Positions 55,277 to 63,994 of a DNA stretch of 64,000 nt are shown piece by piece. This DNA is from Bacteroidota bacterium. Its GTDB lineage: Bacteria; Bacteroidota; Bacteroidia; 2-12-FULL-35-15. The translations under genes and the position numbers were made by a program. The DNA lies in the NCBI GenBank assembly GCA_003151815.1, contig PLYN01000060.1, positions 58,180 through 122,179 on the forward strand. The letters run 5' to 3'. Position 1 is the stretch's first letter. Each line of letters begins with the position of its first letter. The notes under the pieces are model-generated. The model saw only the letters and a list, made by a program, of their open reading frames with translations, did no database searches and was not told where the DNA came from.

Positions 55277-56287
55277 CTATGGTATACTTCTAAACACTCT
55301 GTTTTTTAATATAAACTCGATCAATAATAATAAAGCTGCAGCAATTGCAAATGGTAAAAAATGCTCCGCTTTATTTGTGAAATTTTTTTCCTCAAAAATT
55401 GTTTTTTCCAGTCGGTCTATCTCTTTATAAATATCTTTTAGTTTGTCATTATCTGTTGCGCGAAAGTATTTTCCTCCAGTCATGCTTCCAATTTCACCCA
55501 ATGTTTTCTCGTCGATATTTACATCTACATAACCGTATTCATAAGAACCATCAGGATACATTCCCACAGGGGCAAGCGCCTTTCCGATCGTTCCAACGCC
55601 AATGGTATAAACACGTACTCCAAAAGCTTTTGCAATTTCCGCGGCAGTGAGTGGCGCTATCGAACCTTGATTATTTACTCCATCGGTTAATAAGATCACT
55701 ACTTTACTTTTTGCCTTGCTATCTTTTATTCTTGAAACGGAAGTTGCCAATCCGTTTCCAATAGCTGTTCCATCTTTCACCATTCCGGTATGTATTCCGG
55801 CAAATAAATTTTTTATCACGGCATGGTCGGTCGTTAAAGGACATTGCGTAAAACTCTCGCCACTAAAAATTACAAGTCCGATGCGATCGTTAGGCCTGCT
55901 GTCAATAAAATCCTGAGCCACTTCTTTTGCCGCCTCCAGTCTGCTTGGTTTCAAATCTTTCGCCAACATACTTCCGGAAATATCCAAGGCCATAACGATG
56001 TCAATCCCCTCTGTTTTTACGTCTTTCCAGCTTGAGCGTGATTGGGGACGAGCTAAAACAAGAATCAATAAACAAATAGATAATATCCTTAAAACAATTA
56101 AACTATGTCGAAAATAATATTTTAAAGATCTGGGTAAACCTTCAAAGCCTTGTGTTGATGATACTTTTAGCTCAGGAGAATAAATTTTATTTTTCCAGAT
56201 ATACCATGCAATTATCCCTGGAATTACCAGCAACAACCAAAGCATTTCTTTGTTTGCAAATGTTATATCGTTGAAATAGTCGAACAT
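55277..56287 (-). CDS. batA: BatA: VWA-domain membrane protein
   Basis: A 336-aa protein of the Bat operon. N-terminal TM (MLWLLLVIPGIIAWYIW), a second TM (ILRILSICLLILVLARPQ), VWA domain with MIDAS motif DISGSM (DxSxS), TTDHAVI and VILLTDGVNNQGS, and a C-terminal TM (FLPFAIAAALLLLIEFIL). Paired with BatB in the same operon. It is bracketed by two long direct repeats. Confidence 0.93.
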   Translation of the reverse strand: MFDYFNDITFANKEMLWLLLVIPGIIAWYIWKNKIYSPELKVSSTQGFEGLPRSLKYYFRHSLIVLRILSICLLILVLARPQSRSSWKDVKTEGIDIVMALDISGSMLAKDLKPSRLEAAKEVAQDFIDSRPNDRIGLVIFSGESFTQCPLTTDHAVIKNLFAGIHTGMVKDGTAIGNGLATSVSRIKDSKAKSKVVILLTDGVNNQGSIAPLTAAEIAKAFGVRVYTIGVGTIGKALAPVGMYPDGSYEYGYVDVNIDEKTLGEIGSMTGGKYFRATDNDKLKDIYKEIDRLEKTIFEEKNFTNKAEHFLPFAIAAALLLLIEFILKNRVFRSIP

Positions 56288-56289
56288 AG

Positions 56290-56462
56290 TTTTTAGTTGT
56301 TAGTTATTAGTGGTTAGTTGTAAGCTGTACTTAACCATTATATTTACTATCAACATATATCTTTTTATTTATTGCTTTTTTTATCACCTACTGTTTTGTT
56401 ATTGTCAACTTTCAATTATCAATTTTTCTAACCACTGATAACTAACAACTAACCACTAACAA
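56290..56462. repeat. TTAGTTATTAG-family element, copy 6 (direct repeat flanking batA)
   Basis: Same arms and core as the copy between batB and batA, in the same orientation. The shared blocks (about 29 and 23 identical nt) are long enough for recombination. Confidence 0.78.
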
Positions 56463-57452
56463 TTAATCTTCCCGCTTGGTTCCATTCACGAAGTCATAAG
56501 CGTTTGTTAAGCTCAATTCATTCTCATTGGGTAATGGTTGCTCTTTTGCAAACTTCACCAGATCGGACAAAATCAATACCTGTTTCAATTTTATTCTGCT
56601 TTCATCATCGATCGCTAAATTGCGAAACCCAAAGAGGATCTCATCTGTTGTTTGTTCGAGTGCTTGAATCTTAAATCTGTTTTCGATATACTCACGCACT
56701 ATTTCAGAAAGTGTAATGTGGTAGAGTTTTAGTTTGCCTTCCTGCCATAATTTTTCATTTCTGAGTTTTTCCAATTTCTCAAAAGCAACAAGGTGAGCCG
56801 GTATTTTCGGTGCTTCAACTTCAACAATTGGCGGTTTTGATCTGTAATATTTTTTAACAAAATAAATAATAAGTATGATAACGAGTATGCCTATTAATGT
56901 TCCGTAAACCACATAAATATTGTCTTTTATCCAGTCCAGCCAGGAATAATTTACATCATAAGGTTGTTTAATATCTTTAATGGCAAGTGTTGTATCCACA
57001 GGAATTGTGTTTACCTGTAATAATAGCGGTTCAGTAAAAATACCAGCAGTATCGCCATTGACGATAAATTTAAATGGAGGCATCGCCCAATAACCGGAAT
57101 CAAAAGAGGTGATGTAGAGTGTTTTTGTTTGAACAAAACGAAACAGGTCAGTAGAATCCGGAATGATGGTATCCACTTTAGATTGACTCACTATCTCTAT
57201 TTCCTTGCGAATGGTATCTATAATTTCAGGCCATTTAATTTTTATGTGTTTGCTGTTATCGACTTTATATTGAATGCTTAATTTTAATTTAACCTGTTGC
57301 CCAATCTGTATACTATTGCTATCTAATGTTGCAGTTGCTTTTATTTCTTGAGCGGATGATGAAAATGAAAATAGCAAAGCCAGCAGAATAGAGAGTGCTA
57401 TTTTGCTGCTCAGACTTTTAACTTTTAACTTTAATTTTTCAACTTTTGTCAT
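56463..57452 (-). CDS. BatD-like N-terminal/oxygen-tolerance membrane protein of the Bat operon
   Basis: A 329-aa protein between DUF58 and batA. Signal peptide (IALSILLALLFSFSSSAQ), a beta-sandwich domain with the BatD-like start (EIKATATLDSNSIQIGQQVKLKLSIQYK), one TM (IYVVYGTLIGILVIILIIYFVKKYY) and a helical cytoplasmic part (LVAFEKLEKLRNEKLWQEGKLKLYHITLSEIVREYIENRFKIQALEQTTDEIL) resembling the DUF4381-like/BatD tail. This position in the operon is common in Bacteroidota and the role is not defined. Residues 2-15 (TKVEKLKLKVKSLSS) come from AAAGTTAAAAGTT words. Its start overlaps the DUF58 stop (TAATG). Confidence 0.78.
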   Translation of the reverse strand: MTKVEKLKLKVKSLSSKIALSILLALLFSFSSSAQEIKATATLDSNSIQIGQQVKLKLSIQYKVDNSKHIKIKWPEIIDTIRKEIEIVSQSKVDTIIPDSTDLFRFVQTKTLYITSFDSGYWAMPPFKFIVNGDTAGIFTEPLLLQVNTIPVDTTLAIKDIKQPYDVNYSWLDWIKDNIYVVYGTLIGILVIILIIYFVKKYYRSKPPIVEVEAPKIPAHLVAFEKLEKLRNEKLWQEGKLKLYHITLSEIVREYIENRFKIQALEQTTDEILFGFRNLAIDDESRIKLKQVLILSDLVKFAKEQPLPNENELSLTNAYDFVNGTKRED

Positions 57453-58315
57453 TACCTTCTTTTAAATAAGTTCATCAAAGGTTTAATATATGATTCTGCG
57501 GTATTTATTTTTGCTGTATCTACGCCGCACTTATTGAACATTTCTTTTAACATCGCATCTTGTTTTAATGCTGATGCTGCAAAGTGCACTCTTACATTTT
57601 TATCAGAGGTGTCGATCCATTTCAGGATACCTGTTTCAGCATCCATCAGTTTGATAAAGCCTACATCCGGTAATTCATGCTCCCGTTTATCATAAATTTG
57701 CAAGGCAACCAGGTCGTGTTTTTTGTTTGCTATTTTTAAAGCATCCGTAAAATCATCCGACATAAAATCGGATATCACAAAGGCAATACTTCTTTTAGTA
57801 ATTACATTCGTTAAATATTTTAATGCCAGTTTAATATCTGTTTTTTTATGTTCAGGTTTAAATTCAATTAAGTCGCGAATGATACGTAAAACATGACTTT
57901 TACCTTTTTTTGGAGGAATAAATTTTTCAATTTTATCAGTAAAAAAGATCACCCCGATCTTATCATTATTTTGAATAGATGAAAAAGCAAGTACCGCACA
58001 TAGTTCAGTAATTAATTCCTGTTTCAATTGTTTTTGTGTTCCAAACTCACCGGAGGCGCTTACGTCAACCAACAGCATAACAGTCATTTCACGCTCTTCT
58101 TCAAAAACTTTGATATAGGTATTGTTGAAACGTGCGGTTACATTCCAATCGATAGAACGTATATCATCTCCTGGTTGGTACTCGCGGACCTCACTAAAGG
58201 TCATACCTCTACCTTTAAAAGCACTGTGGTATTCTCCGGAAAATATCTGGTTGGAGAGCCCTCGTGTTTTGATCTCGATCTTTCTAACTTTTTTTAGTAG
58301 TTCTGCGGTTTCCAT
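57452..58315 (-). CDS. DUF58 domain protein of the Bat operon
   Basis: A 287-aa cytosolic protein of the DUF58 family, the standard partner of MoxR ATPases. Diagnostic sequence: HSAFKGRGMTFSEVREYQPGDDIRSIDWNVTARFN. A VWA-like fold follows, with LLVDVSASGEFG in place of a classic MIDAS. Probably a MoxR client or adaptor in assembly of the Bat envelope complex. Confidence 0.93.
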   Translation of the reverse strand: METAELLKKVRKIEIKTRGLSNQIFSGEYHSAFKGRGMTFSEVREYQPGDDIRSIDWNVTARFNNTYIKVFEEEREMTVMLLVDVSASGEFGTQKQLKQELITELCAVLAFSSIQNNDKIGVIFFTDKIEKFIPPKKGKSHVLRIIRDLIEFKPEHKKTDIKLALKYLTNVITKRSIAFVISDFMSDDFTDALKIANKKHDLVALQIYDKREHELPDVGFIKLMDAETGILKWIDTSDKNVRVHFAASALKQDAMLKEMFNKCGVDTAKINTAESYIKPLMNLFKRR

Positions 58316-58428
58316 GACCCCTCTCTAATCTCCCCACAGGGGAGAGGATTGCTCCGTTAAATTCTTTTTCGTTAGTAACAATATTTTTAGTTTCTCACCT
58401 ATCGCCCCCCTCTCTTGAGGAGAGGTCT
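58316..58428. repeat. two CCCCTCTCC-type palindromes between moxR and DUF58
   Basis: CCCCTCTCTAATCTCCCCACAGGGGAGAGG-like and CCCCCTCTCTTGAGGAGAGG copies at the two ends of the gap, with AT-rich sequence between. Same family as the copies near spt and within batE. Confidence 0.72.
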
Positions 58429-59415
58429 TTAAGGTACTTCAACAACATTTAAAATTTCATTGATGATCATTTCGGTTGTGATGTTTTCAGCTTCTGCTTC
58501 GTATGACAGGCCAATACGGTGACGCAACACATCAGCACATATCGCGCGAACATCCTCAGGGATAACATAACCTCTGCGTTTGATGAAAGCGTAGGCTTTT
58601 GACGCCATAGCCAAATTGATACTGGCACGAGGCGAACCTCCAAAGCTTATCAAACCTTTGAATTTATCTAATTTATAATCGGAAGGAAAACGAGTTGCAA
58701 AAACAATATCGATAATGTATTTCTCGATTTTCTCATCCATGTAAACATCTTTAACCACGGTACGTGCATTTAAAATGTCTTGCGTGCTAAGAATAGGATT
58801 AACAGTAGGATATTCGTTTGCTAAATTCTGACGAATGATCTTACGTTCATCTTCTTTTGTAGGATACCCAATAACTAATTTTAGCATGAAACGGTCAACT
58901 TGCGCTTCAGGCAATGGATAAGTACCTTCTTGTTCAATTGGATTTTGAGTGGCAAGTACTAAAAAAGGATTCGGAAGTTTGAATGTGGTATCGCCAATTG
59001 TTACTTGTTTTTCTTGCATCGCTTCCAGTAAGGCACTTTGAACCTTAGCGGGAGCACGATTGATCTCATCAGCCAAAATAAAATTGGCGAAAATAGGACC
59101 TTGGCGAACAGTAAATTCTTCCTTTTTTTGATTGTATATCATAGTGCCTATAACATCGGCCGGCAATAGATCGGGGGTAAATTGTATACGGCTGAAATTG
59201 GCATGTATGGTGGATGCCAATGATTTAATGGCTAATGTTTTTGCCAAGCCGGGAACACCTTCTAACAAAATATGACCGTTGGATAGCAAGCCGATCAATA
59301 GTCTTTCAACCATGTGTTTTTGTCCAACAATTACTTTGTCCATTTCCATTGTAAGTAGATCAACGAAGGCGCTTTCCTTCTGGATACGCTCGTTTAGTTC
59401 TTTTATGTCAGTCAT
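58429..59415 (-). CDS. MoxR-family AAA ATPase
   Basis: First gene of the Bat operon. The 328-aa AAA+ ATPase has Walker A EGVPGLAKT, Walker B LADEINRAP, sensor 1 LATQNPIEQEGTYPLPEAQVDRFMLK and a sensor 2 SPRASINLA. MoxR ATPases act as chaperones for assembly of VWA-domain protein complexes, matching the downstream BatA/BatB genes. Confidence 0.95.
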   Translation of the reverse strand: MTDIKELNERIQKESAFVDLLTMEMDKVIVGQKHMVERLLIGLLSNGHILLEGVPGLAKTLAIKSLASTIHANFSRIQFTPDLLPADVIGTMIYNQKKEEFTVRQGPIFANFILADEINRAPAKVQSALLEAMQEKQVTIGDTTFKLPNPFLVLATQNPIEQEGTYPLPEAQVDRFMLKLVIGYPTKEDERKIIRQNLANEYPTVNPILSTQDILNARTVVKDVYMDEKIEKYIIDIVFATRFPSDYKLDKFKGLISFGGSPRASINLAMASKAYAFIKRRGYVIPEDVRAICADVLRHRIGLSYEAEAENITTEMIINEILNVVEVP

Positions 59416-59453
59416 AGTTTTTTATAAATTGTGTTAGCTGAAAATATTTTTTT

Positions 59454-59482
59454 GCATCACAAAATTAACAAAAAAGTGATGC
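59454..59482 (-). promoter_or_regulatory. inverted repeat around a moxR -7 box
   Basis: GCATCAC and GTGATGC arms enclose TAATTTTG (minus strand), a TAnnTTTG box about 45 nt before the moxR start. T-runs on both sides also give it some terminator character. It could be the operator of a repressor of the Bat operon. Confidence 0.4.
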
Positions 59483-59556
59483 TTTTTTTTCTTATTCGTT
59501 GTTAAAAATTGTTAAAGACAATTCAGTTGAACTAATCGTTTGCTCCATTAATTTTC

Positions 59557-59564
59557 TAACTTTG
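59557..59564 (+). promoter_or_regulatory. candidate truA -7 box
   Basis: TAACTTTG matches TAnnTTTG, about 70 nt before truA. Confidence 0.35.
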
Positions 59565-59634
59565 TTTTTAATTATTTTATTAAATTATTTGCTTATAATT
59601 TATTGGATAAAATATAACCAATTCAATCATTCAC

Positions 59635-60405
59635 TTGCAGCGCTACTTCATTCAACTATCATATAACGGAACAGCGTATCATGGATGGCAGATCCAGGAA
59701 AACACTGTAAAAACAGTGCAGCAAACCTTGAATGAAATGCTATCCAGATTATTGAACGAACCGATCTTTGTTACCGGCTGCGGGCGCACCGATACGGGTG
59801 TTCATGCAACTGAGTTTTATGCACACTTCGATTCCACTATACTTGATCTGGAAGAAAATCAGGATAAATGGATCTTTAAATTTAACCATGCATTACCTGC
59901 GGACATTGCCATTCAAAAAATATTTCCTGTTCATGATAAAGCAAATGCACGGTTTGATGCTGTTTCACGAACCTATCAATATAAGATCAACAAAAATAAA
60001 GATCCTTTTCAAATAAATAGATCGTGCTTTTTATATGGGGAGTATGATATAGATGCGATGAACAAAGTGGCCAAGGAATTATTTAACTATATCGATTTTT
60101 CTTCATTCGCGAAAAGCAATACTCAAAACTTTACCAATAATTGTAAAATTTACAAGGCTGAATGGACAGTGGAAAATGATCTGATCGTTTTCACTATTTC
60201 TGCCGATCGTTTTTTACGCAACATGGTGAGAGCCATTGTTGGAACCCTTTTAGATGTTGGTAAAGGTAAAATGACGATTGATGAATTTAAAGAAATAATT
60301 GAAAGCAAAGTACGTTCAAATGCCGGATTATCAGCACATGCATGCGGTTTGTATCTGACAAAAGTAGAGTATCCTCAAAATTATTTCGATGTCAGAACCA
60401 GCTAA
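59635..60405 (+). CDS. truA: tRNA pseudouridine(38-40) synthase TruA
   Basis: Makes pseudouridine at tRNA positions 38-40. The 256-aa protein starts with TTG (LQRYFIQLSYNGTAYHGWQ), the usual TruA start motif. Catalytic Asp is in GCGRTDTGVHA; other family marks are FDAVSRTYQYKI, FLRNMVRAIVGTLLDVGKGK and SNAGLSAHACGLYLTKVEYP. It overlaps the downstream ABC exporter gene by 17 nt, so the two share a transcript. Confidence 0.96.
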   Translation: MQRYFIQLSYNGTAYHGWQIQENTVKTVQQTLNEMLSRLLNEPIFVTGCGRTDTGVHATEFYAHFDSTILDLEENQDKWIFKFNHALPADIAIQKIFPVHDKANARFDAVSRTYQYKINKNKDPFQINRSCFLYGEYDIDAMNKVAKELFNYIDFSSFAKSNTQNFTNNCKIYKAEWTVENDLIVFTISADRFLRNMVRAIVGTLLDVGKGKMTIDEFKEIIESKVRSNAGLSAHACGLYLTKVEYPQNYFDVRTS

Positions 60406-62167
60406 GAAAAATGTCGCAGGTAAAACTGTTGATGTTGCTATTTTAAAAAGAATTTTTAAATACGTTTTTCCTTATCGGAAGAGTTTTACTCTTGCTGTCT
60501 GCACAACAATTACTCTTGCTCTTCTTTCACCAATTCGCCCGTATATCATACAATATACCTTCGATCATTATGTATCCATTGGTGATGCCGACATGCTGTT
60601 AAACATGACAATGGTATTGATTGGATTATTATTGTTAGAAACCTTTTTTCAATTTGCCGATTCATTTTTAACCAACCGACTCGGACAAAATATTATTAAT
60701 GATCTGCGCATTCAATTGTATAAACACATTATTAATTTACGTTTAAAATATTATGACAATACAGCGATCGGGACTCTCGTAACACGTGCCGTTTCTGATA
60801 TTGAAGTGATCGCTGACATTTTTTCGGAAGGTTTAATAGTTATCATCGGCGACTTATTAAAAATTACTGTGATCTTGGGAGTGATGTTATTCTTAAATTT
60901 TAAGTTAACGCTTATTATACTAACCCCAATTCCTGTTTTATTGATTGCCACTTACATTTTCAAAAGATCGGTACAAGCATCTTTTCAGGATGTACGAACA
61001 CAGGTTGCTCGTCTGAACGCCTTTGTTCAAGAACATATCACCGGAATGAATATTGTCCAAATATTTAACAGAGAAAAAGCGGAACAGAAAAAATTTGAAG
61101 CTATCAACGCAGAACATCGTGATGCGAATATCCGTTCCATTTTAGCGTATTCTATTTTCTTTCCCGTGGTCGAGATACTTTCTTCCGTTTCTCTCGGTTT
61201 GCTTGTTTGGTGGGGTGGGAGAGGGGTCTTGCAAAATATAACAACAGTGGGTGAATTGGTTTCTTTCATCATGTATCTCAATATGTTATTTCGTCCTATC
61301 AGGATGTTAGCTGATCGATTCAATACGTTGCAAATGGGAATGGTTTCATCCGAGCGTGTATTTAAAGTGTTTGATACCAATGATATCATTGAAAGTAATG
61401 GTGAGCTAAAAGCCTCAACCATTAAAGGAAATGTAGAATTTAAAAATGTTTGGTTTGCCTACAATGAAGAGGATTGGATCTTAAAAAATGTTTCATTCTC
61501 TGTAAAGCAAGGTGAGACCATTGCTTTGGTTGGTGCTACAGGAGCGGGAAAATCGTCAATCATCAATTTGTTAAACCGTTTTTACGAATACAATAAAGGT
61601 TCTATTACTATTGATGGTATTGATGTTCGTGATTATGAATTATCATCCTTGCGACAAAATATTGGTGTTGTATTGCAGGATGTTTTTTTGTTTTCAGATT
61701 CTTTGGCAAATAATATTTCTTTAAACAATCCTGATATTTCTCGTGAAAAAATTGTGGAGGCAGCTAAAATGGTTGGCGCCCATGATTTCATCATGAGGCT
61801 TCCAAATAACTATGACTACAATACAATGGAGCGCGGTGCAATGCTTTCTGTTGGACAAAGACAGCTAATATCATTTATTCGTGCTTACGTTTATGATCCT
61901 AAAATTTTGGTATTGGATGAAGCGACTTCTTCCATCGATACCGAATCAGAAAAATTAATTCAGAATGCTATTGATTTGCTTACAAAAGGACGTACATCCA
62001 TTATCATTGCACATCGTTTAGCAACCATTCAAAAGGCGGATAAAATAATTGTAATGGAAAAGGGTGAAATCATTGAAATGGGCAATCATCAGGAATTACT
62101 TAAGCTGAATGGGCAGTATAAAAGGTTGTTTGAATTGCAGTTTAAGGATGAGGCTGTGATGGAATAG
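60389..62167 (+). CDS. MsbA-like ABC exporter (fused permease/ATPase)
   Basis: A 592-aa half-transporter that should work as a homodimer. Six TM helices (about 30-320, ABC-type exporter TMD with LRIQLYKHIINLRLKYYDNTAIGTLVTRAVSDIE), then the ATPase: Walker A LVGATGAGKSS, Q-loop LQDVFLF, signature LSVGQRQL (Val for the first Gly of LSGGQ), Walker B KILVLDEATSSID and H-loop IAHRL. The LSVGQ form is common in this family. Substrate (lipid or drug) cannot be told. Its TAG stop borders the inverted-repeat element. Confidence 0.92.
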   Translation: MSEPAKKNVAGKTVDVAILKRIFKYVFPYRKSFTLAVCTTITLALLSPIRPYIIQYTFDHYVSIGDADMLLNMTMVLIGLLLLETFFQFADSFLTNRLGQNIINDLRIQLYKHIINLRLKYYDNTAIGTLVTRAVSDIEVIADIFSEGLIVIIGDLLKITVILGVMLFLNFKLTLIILTPIPVLLIATYIFKRSVQASFQDVRTQVARLNAFVQEHITGMNIVQIFNREKAEQKKFEAINAEHRDANIRSILAYSIFFPVVEILSSVSLGLLVWWGGRGVLQNITTVGELVSFIMYLNMLFRPIRMLADRFNTLQMGMVSSERVFKVFDTNDIIESNGELKASTIKGNVEFKNVWFAYNEEDWILKNVSFSVKQGETIALVGATGAGKSSIINLLNRFYEYNKGSITIDGIDVRDYELSSLRQNIGVVLQDVFLFSDSLANNISLNNPDISREKIVEAAKMVGAHDFIMRLPNNYDYNTMERGAMLSVGQRQLISFIRAYVYDPKILVLDEATSSIDTESEKLIQNAIDLLTKGRTSIIIAHRLATIQKADKIIVMEKGEIIEMGNHQELLKLNGQYKRLFELQFKDEAVME

Positions 62168-62843
62168 AACGCAGATTTTTAAGATTGTTAAGATAAAAAA
62201 GGATAAAAGATTAGATAGACAAATAAAACGTTTTTAAAAAGTGCCATAATATTATGACAACAAAAGTCACCATTGACTCGAATTTATTAAATTTAAAACA
62301 GGAACTGGAATCTGTAAATAAATTGGAAGAACTTCATAAGCTTGGACACATTCAAATCGTTGGTGCAGAAAGACTCTTTGAAGAAATGCGAAAATATAAA
62401 CCAGAAGCATTTGAGAAAGTTAGTAAGTACAAAAATATTGGTGAACCATTTGTTATTGGACGATCAAGGATAGGGCACGCCTATATTTCTAGCGATGAAG
62501 AAGGACTAGTTACTTTTCGTGAACTTTCGGAAATTTTGTTTCCAAATTTTGCTGCCGAAAAGTTGACGGAAAATCAAGTGAATGATGTAATGCATTTAAT
62601 TGCCCATGCCCATTCAGATTCAGAATATTTTATTACGGAGAACTCTAAAGATTTTATTCACGGTAAGAAAAATAATAAAAATAGAAAAAGTGAAATGGAG
62701 AATCTTACGAGAGAAATACTCAAAGAAAAATCAATTATTATACTAACATCAGCAGAAGCAGTTGAATTATTTAGTGCTAAATACAATTAGGAACACAGCC
62801 AAAAAATCCTATTTAATCTTAACGATCATAAAGATCTGCGTTC
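62167..62843. repeat. 677-bp element bounded by 38-bp inverted repeats, carrying a PIN-like gene
   Basis: The left arm GAACGCAGATTTTTAAGATT and onward matches the reverse complement of the right arm at 33 of 38 positions. The first base is the last base of the ABC gene stop. Between the arms lie about 50 nt of AAGGATAAAAGATTAG words and one gene. Arms of this kind (GCAGATTTTTAAGATT) resemble short intergenic palindromes of the phylum, so the gene seems to have been inserted in, or to travel with, such a palindrome. No target duplication or transposase is seen. Confidence 0.7.
62254..62790 (+). CDS. PIN-like domain protein (putative ribonuclease)
   Basis: A 178-aa protein that fits a PIN-like fold: a first strand VTIDSN with Asp8, an acidic pair in RLFEEM (E43/E44), NDVMHLIAHAHSDSEYFITENSKDFI containing Asp111 with the typical His-Ala-His helix, then the last acidic position in ITENSKDF (N130/D133). 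PIN enzymes are metal-dependent RNases, often toxins. No small antitoxin gene is adjacent, and the catalytic spacing is somewhat long, so a solitary PIN-like nuclease is a better label than a toxin-antitoxin pair. A basic stretch KKNNKNRKSE follows residue 137. It lies entirely inside the inverted-repeat element. Confidence 0.62.
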   Translation: MTTKVTIDSNLLNLKQELESVNKLEELHKLGHIQIVGAERLFEEMRKYKPEAFEKVSKYKNIGEPFVIGRSRIGHAYISSDEEGLVTFRELSEILFPNFAAEKLTENQVNDVMHLIAHAHSDSEYFITENSKDFIHGKKNNKNRKSEMENLTREILKEKSIIILTSAEAVELFSAKYN

Positions 62844-62849
62844 CATTCC

Positions 62850-63926
62850 CTAAAACAAATTATCAATTTTATTTTTCTGAATAGCCTGCCAAGCCATGGT
62901 AAACATTAGTTGTGTTTGTTTATCCAATTGTGCAAAGCGTGGGTCGGAAGTGTGTCCTTTGTGATATCTGTAATAAATCTGTTGAACAATAACCGCCAAT
63001 TTAAACAAGCCATTCACGTAATAAAAAACTAAATTGTTAATTGGCCTGCCACTCTTTCTGCTGTACATTTCAACAACTTCCAATCTGTTGGGGTTGCCCT
63101 CAAACACTGTTGGACTGGGCAGTTGAACTTTAAATGCATCTAGGTCAGATTCGGTCAACCAATAAGAAAGAGAAGTTCCAAGGTCCATTAAAGGATCACC
63201 CAATGTGCACATTTCCCAATCTAAAACTGTTGAAATTTCTTTCCAGGAATCATCCTTGAACAACATATTGTTATACTTGAAATCGTTATGTATCAAGCTA
63301 TGTGAATATTCGCGTGGTTGATTTTCAGATAACCATTTCATCACTTTTTCAGATTCAGGAATGTCGTGGGTTTTTGCTTTTTCGTATTGTTGTGACCAGT
63401 TAAAAACTTGTCTTTCTACATAACCTTCCGGCTTACCTAAGTCTTCCAAACCGCAAGCTTTATAATCCACATTGTGTAATTCAACAAAAGTATCTAACCA
63501 GGTGTTGGCAATTGTTTTATAATCTTGAGGTTGAAGATTTTTTACTTTCACAACATCCATGTCAAGTAAAATGCCATTGACTTTTTCCATGACATAAAAT
63601 TGAGCACCTATAACAGATTCATCATCGGTATAAGCATATACTTTTGGAATTTTTGTAAACTCTTTGAATAATTTAGAAAGCACTTTATATTCTCTTCCCA
63701 TGTCATGGCCTCTTTTGGGAGCTCCAAAGGGTGGGCGGCGCAAAACGTATTCTTTATTTTCTACTCGTAATAAATAAGTTAAATTAGAAAAACCACCTGC
63801 AAATCTTCTTGTTTTTATTTCGCTGTTTACATCTTTTATTAAGCCGTGCGTGTGCATAAAAGGGCTGAGCGTATCCAATGGCAGGGCTTCTTCTTTTCTT
63901 ACTTCAGTAGTTTTATCGTTTGACAT
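62850..63926 (-). CDS. APH/ACAD10-like phosphotransferase family protein
   Basis: A 358-aa protein kinase-like phosphotransferase. Brenner-type motif in LIHNDFKYNNMLF (H-x-D-x4-N) and the Mg-binding Asp in STVLDWEMCTLGDPLMDLGTSLSYW; N-terminal ATP-binding lobe has RRFAGGFSNLTYLLRV and the lysine in EYVLRRPPFG. This branch (phosphotransferase family, ACAD10/11-like) is often linked to acyl-CoA dehydrogenases in fatty acid breakdown rather than to aminoglycoside resistance. It reads towards the PIN-like gene. Confidence 0.85.
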   Translation of the reverse strand: MSNDKTTEVRKEEALPLDTLSPFMHTHGLIKDVNSEIKTRRFAGGFSNLTYLLRVENKEYVLRRPPFGAPKRGHDMGREYKVLSKLFKEFTKIPKVYAYTDDESVIGAQFYVMEKVNGILLDMDVVKVKNLQPQDYKTIANTWLDTFVELHNVDYKACGLEDLGKPEGYVERQVFNWSQQYEKAKTHDIPESEKVMKWLSENQPREYSHSLIHNDFKYNNMLFKDDSWKEISTVLDWEMCTLGDPLMDLGTSLSYWLTESDLDAFKVQLPSPTVFEGNPNRLEVVEMYSRKSGRPINNLVFYYVNGLFKLAVIVQQIYYRYHKGHTSDPRFAQLDKQTQLMFTMAWQAIQKNKIDNLF

Positions 63927-63975
63927 GTTATTGATTTTTAAAATTTGGATTTTTTATTCTTTAAGCTCTCACACA

Positions 63976-63994
63976 TTCTCGACTCCGCTCGAAC
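63976..63994. repeat. TTCTCGACTCCGCTCGAAC motif at window end
   Basis: Same motif family as the perfect 25-bp inverted repeat between fabI and recN (TTCTCGACTACGCTCGAAC there). Probably one arm of a copy cut by the window edge. Confidence 0.55.

Noticed and set aside
62254-62790. toxin-antitoxin pair
   Set aside because: The PIN-like gene has no small partner gene within the repeat arms.
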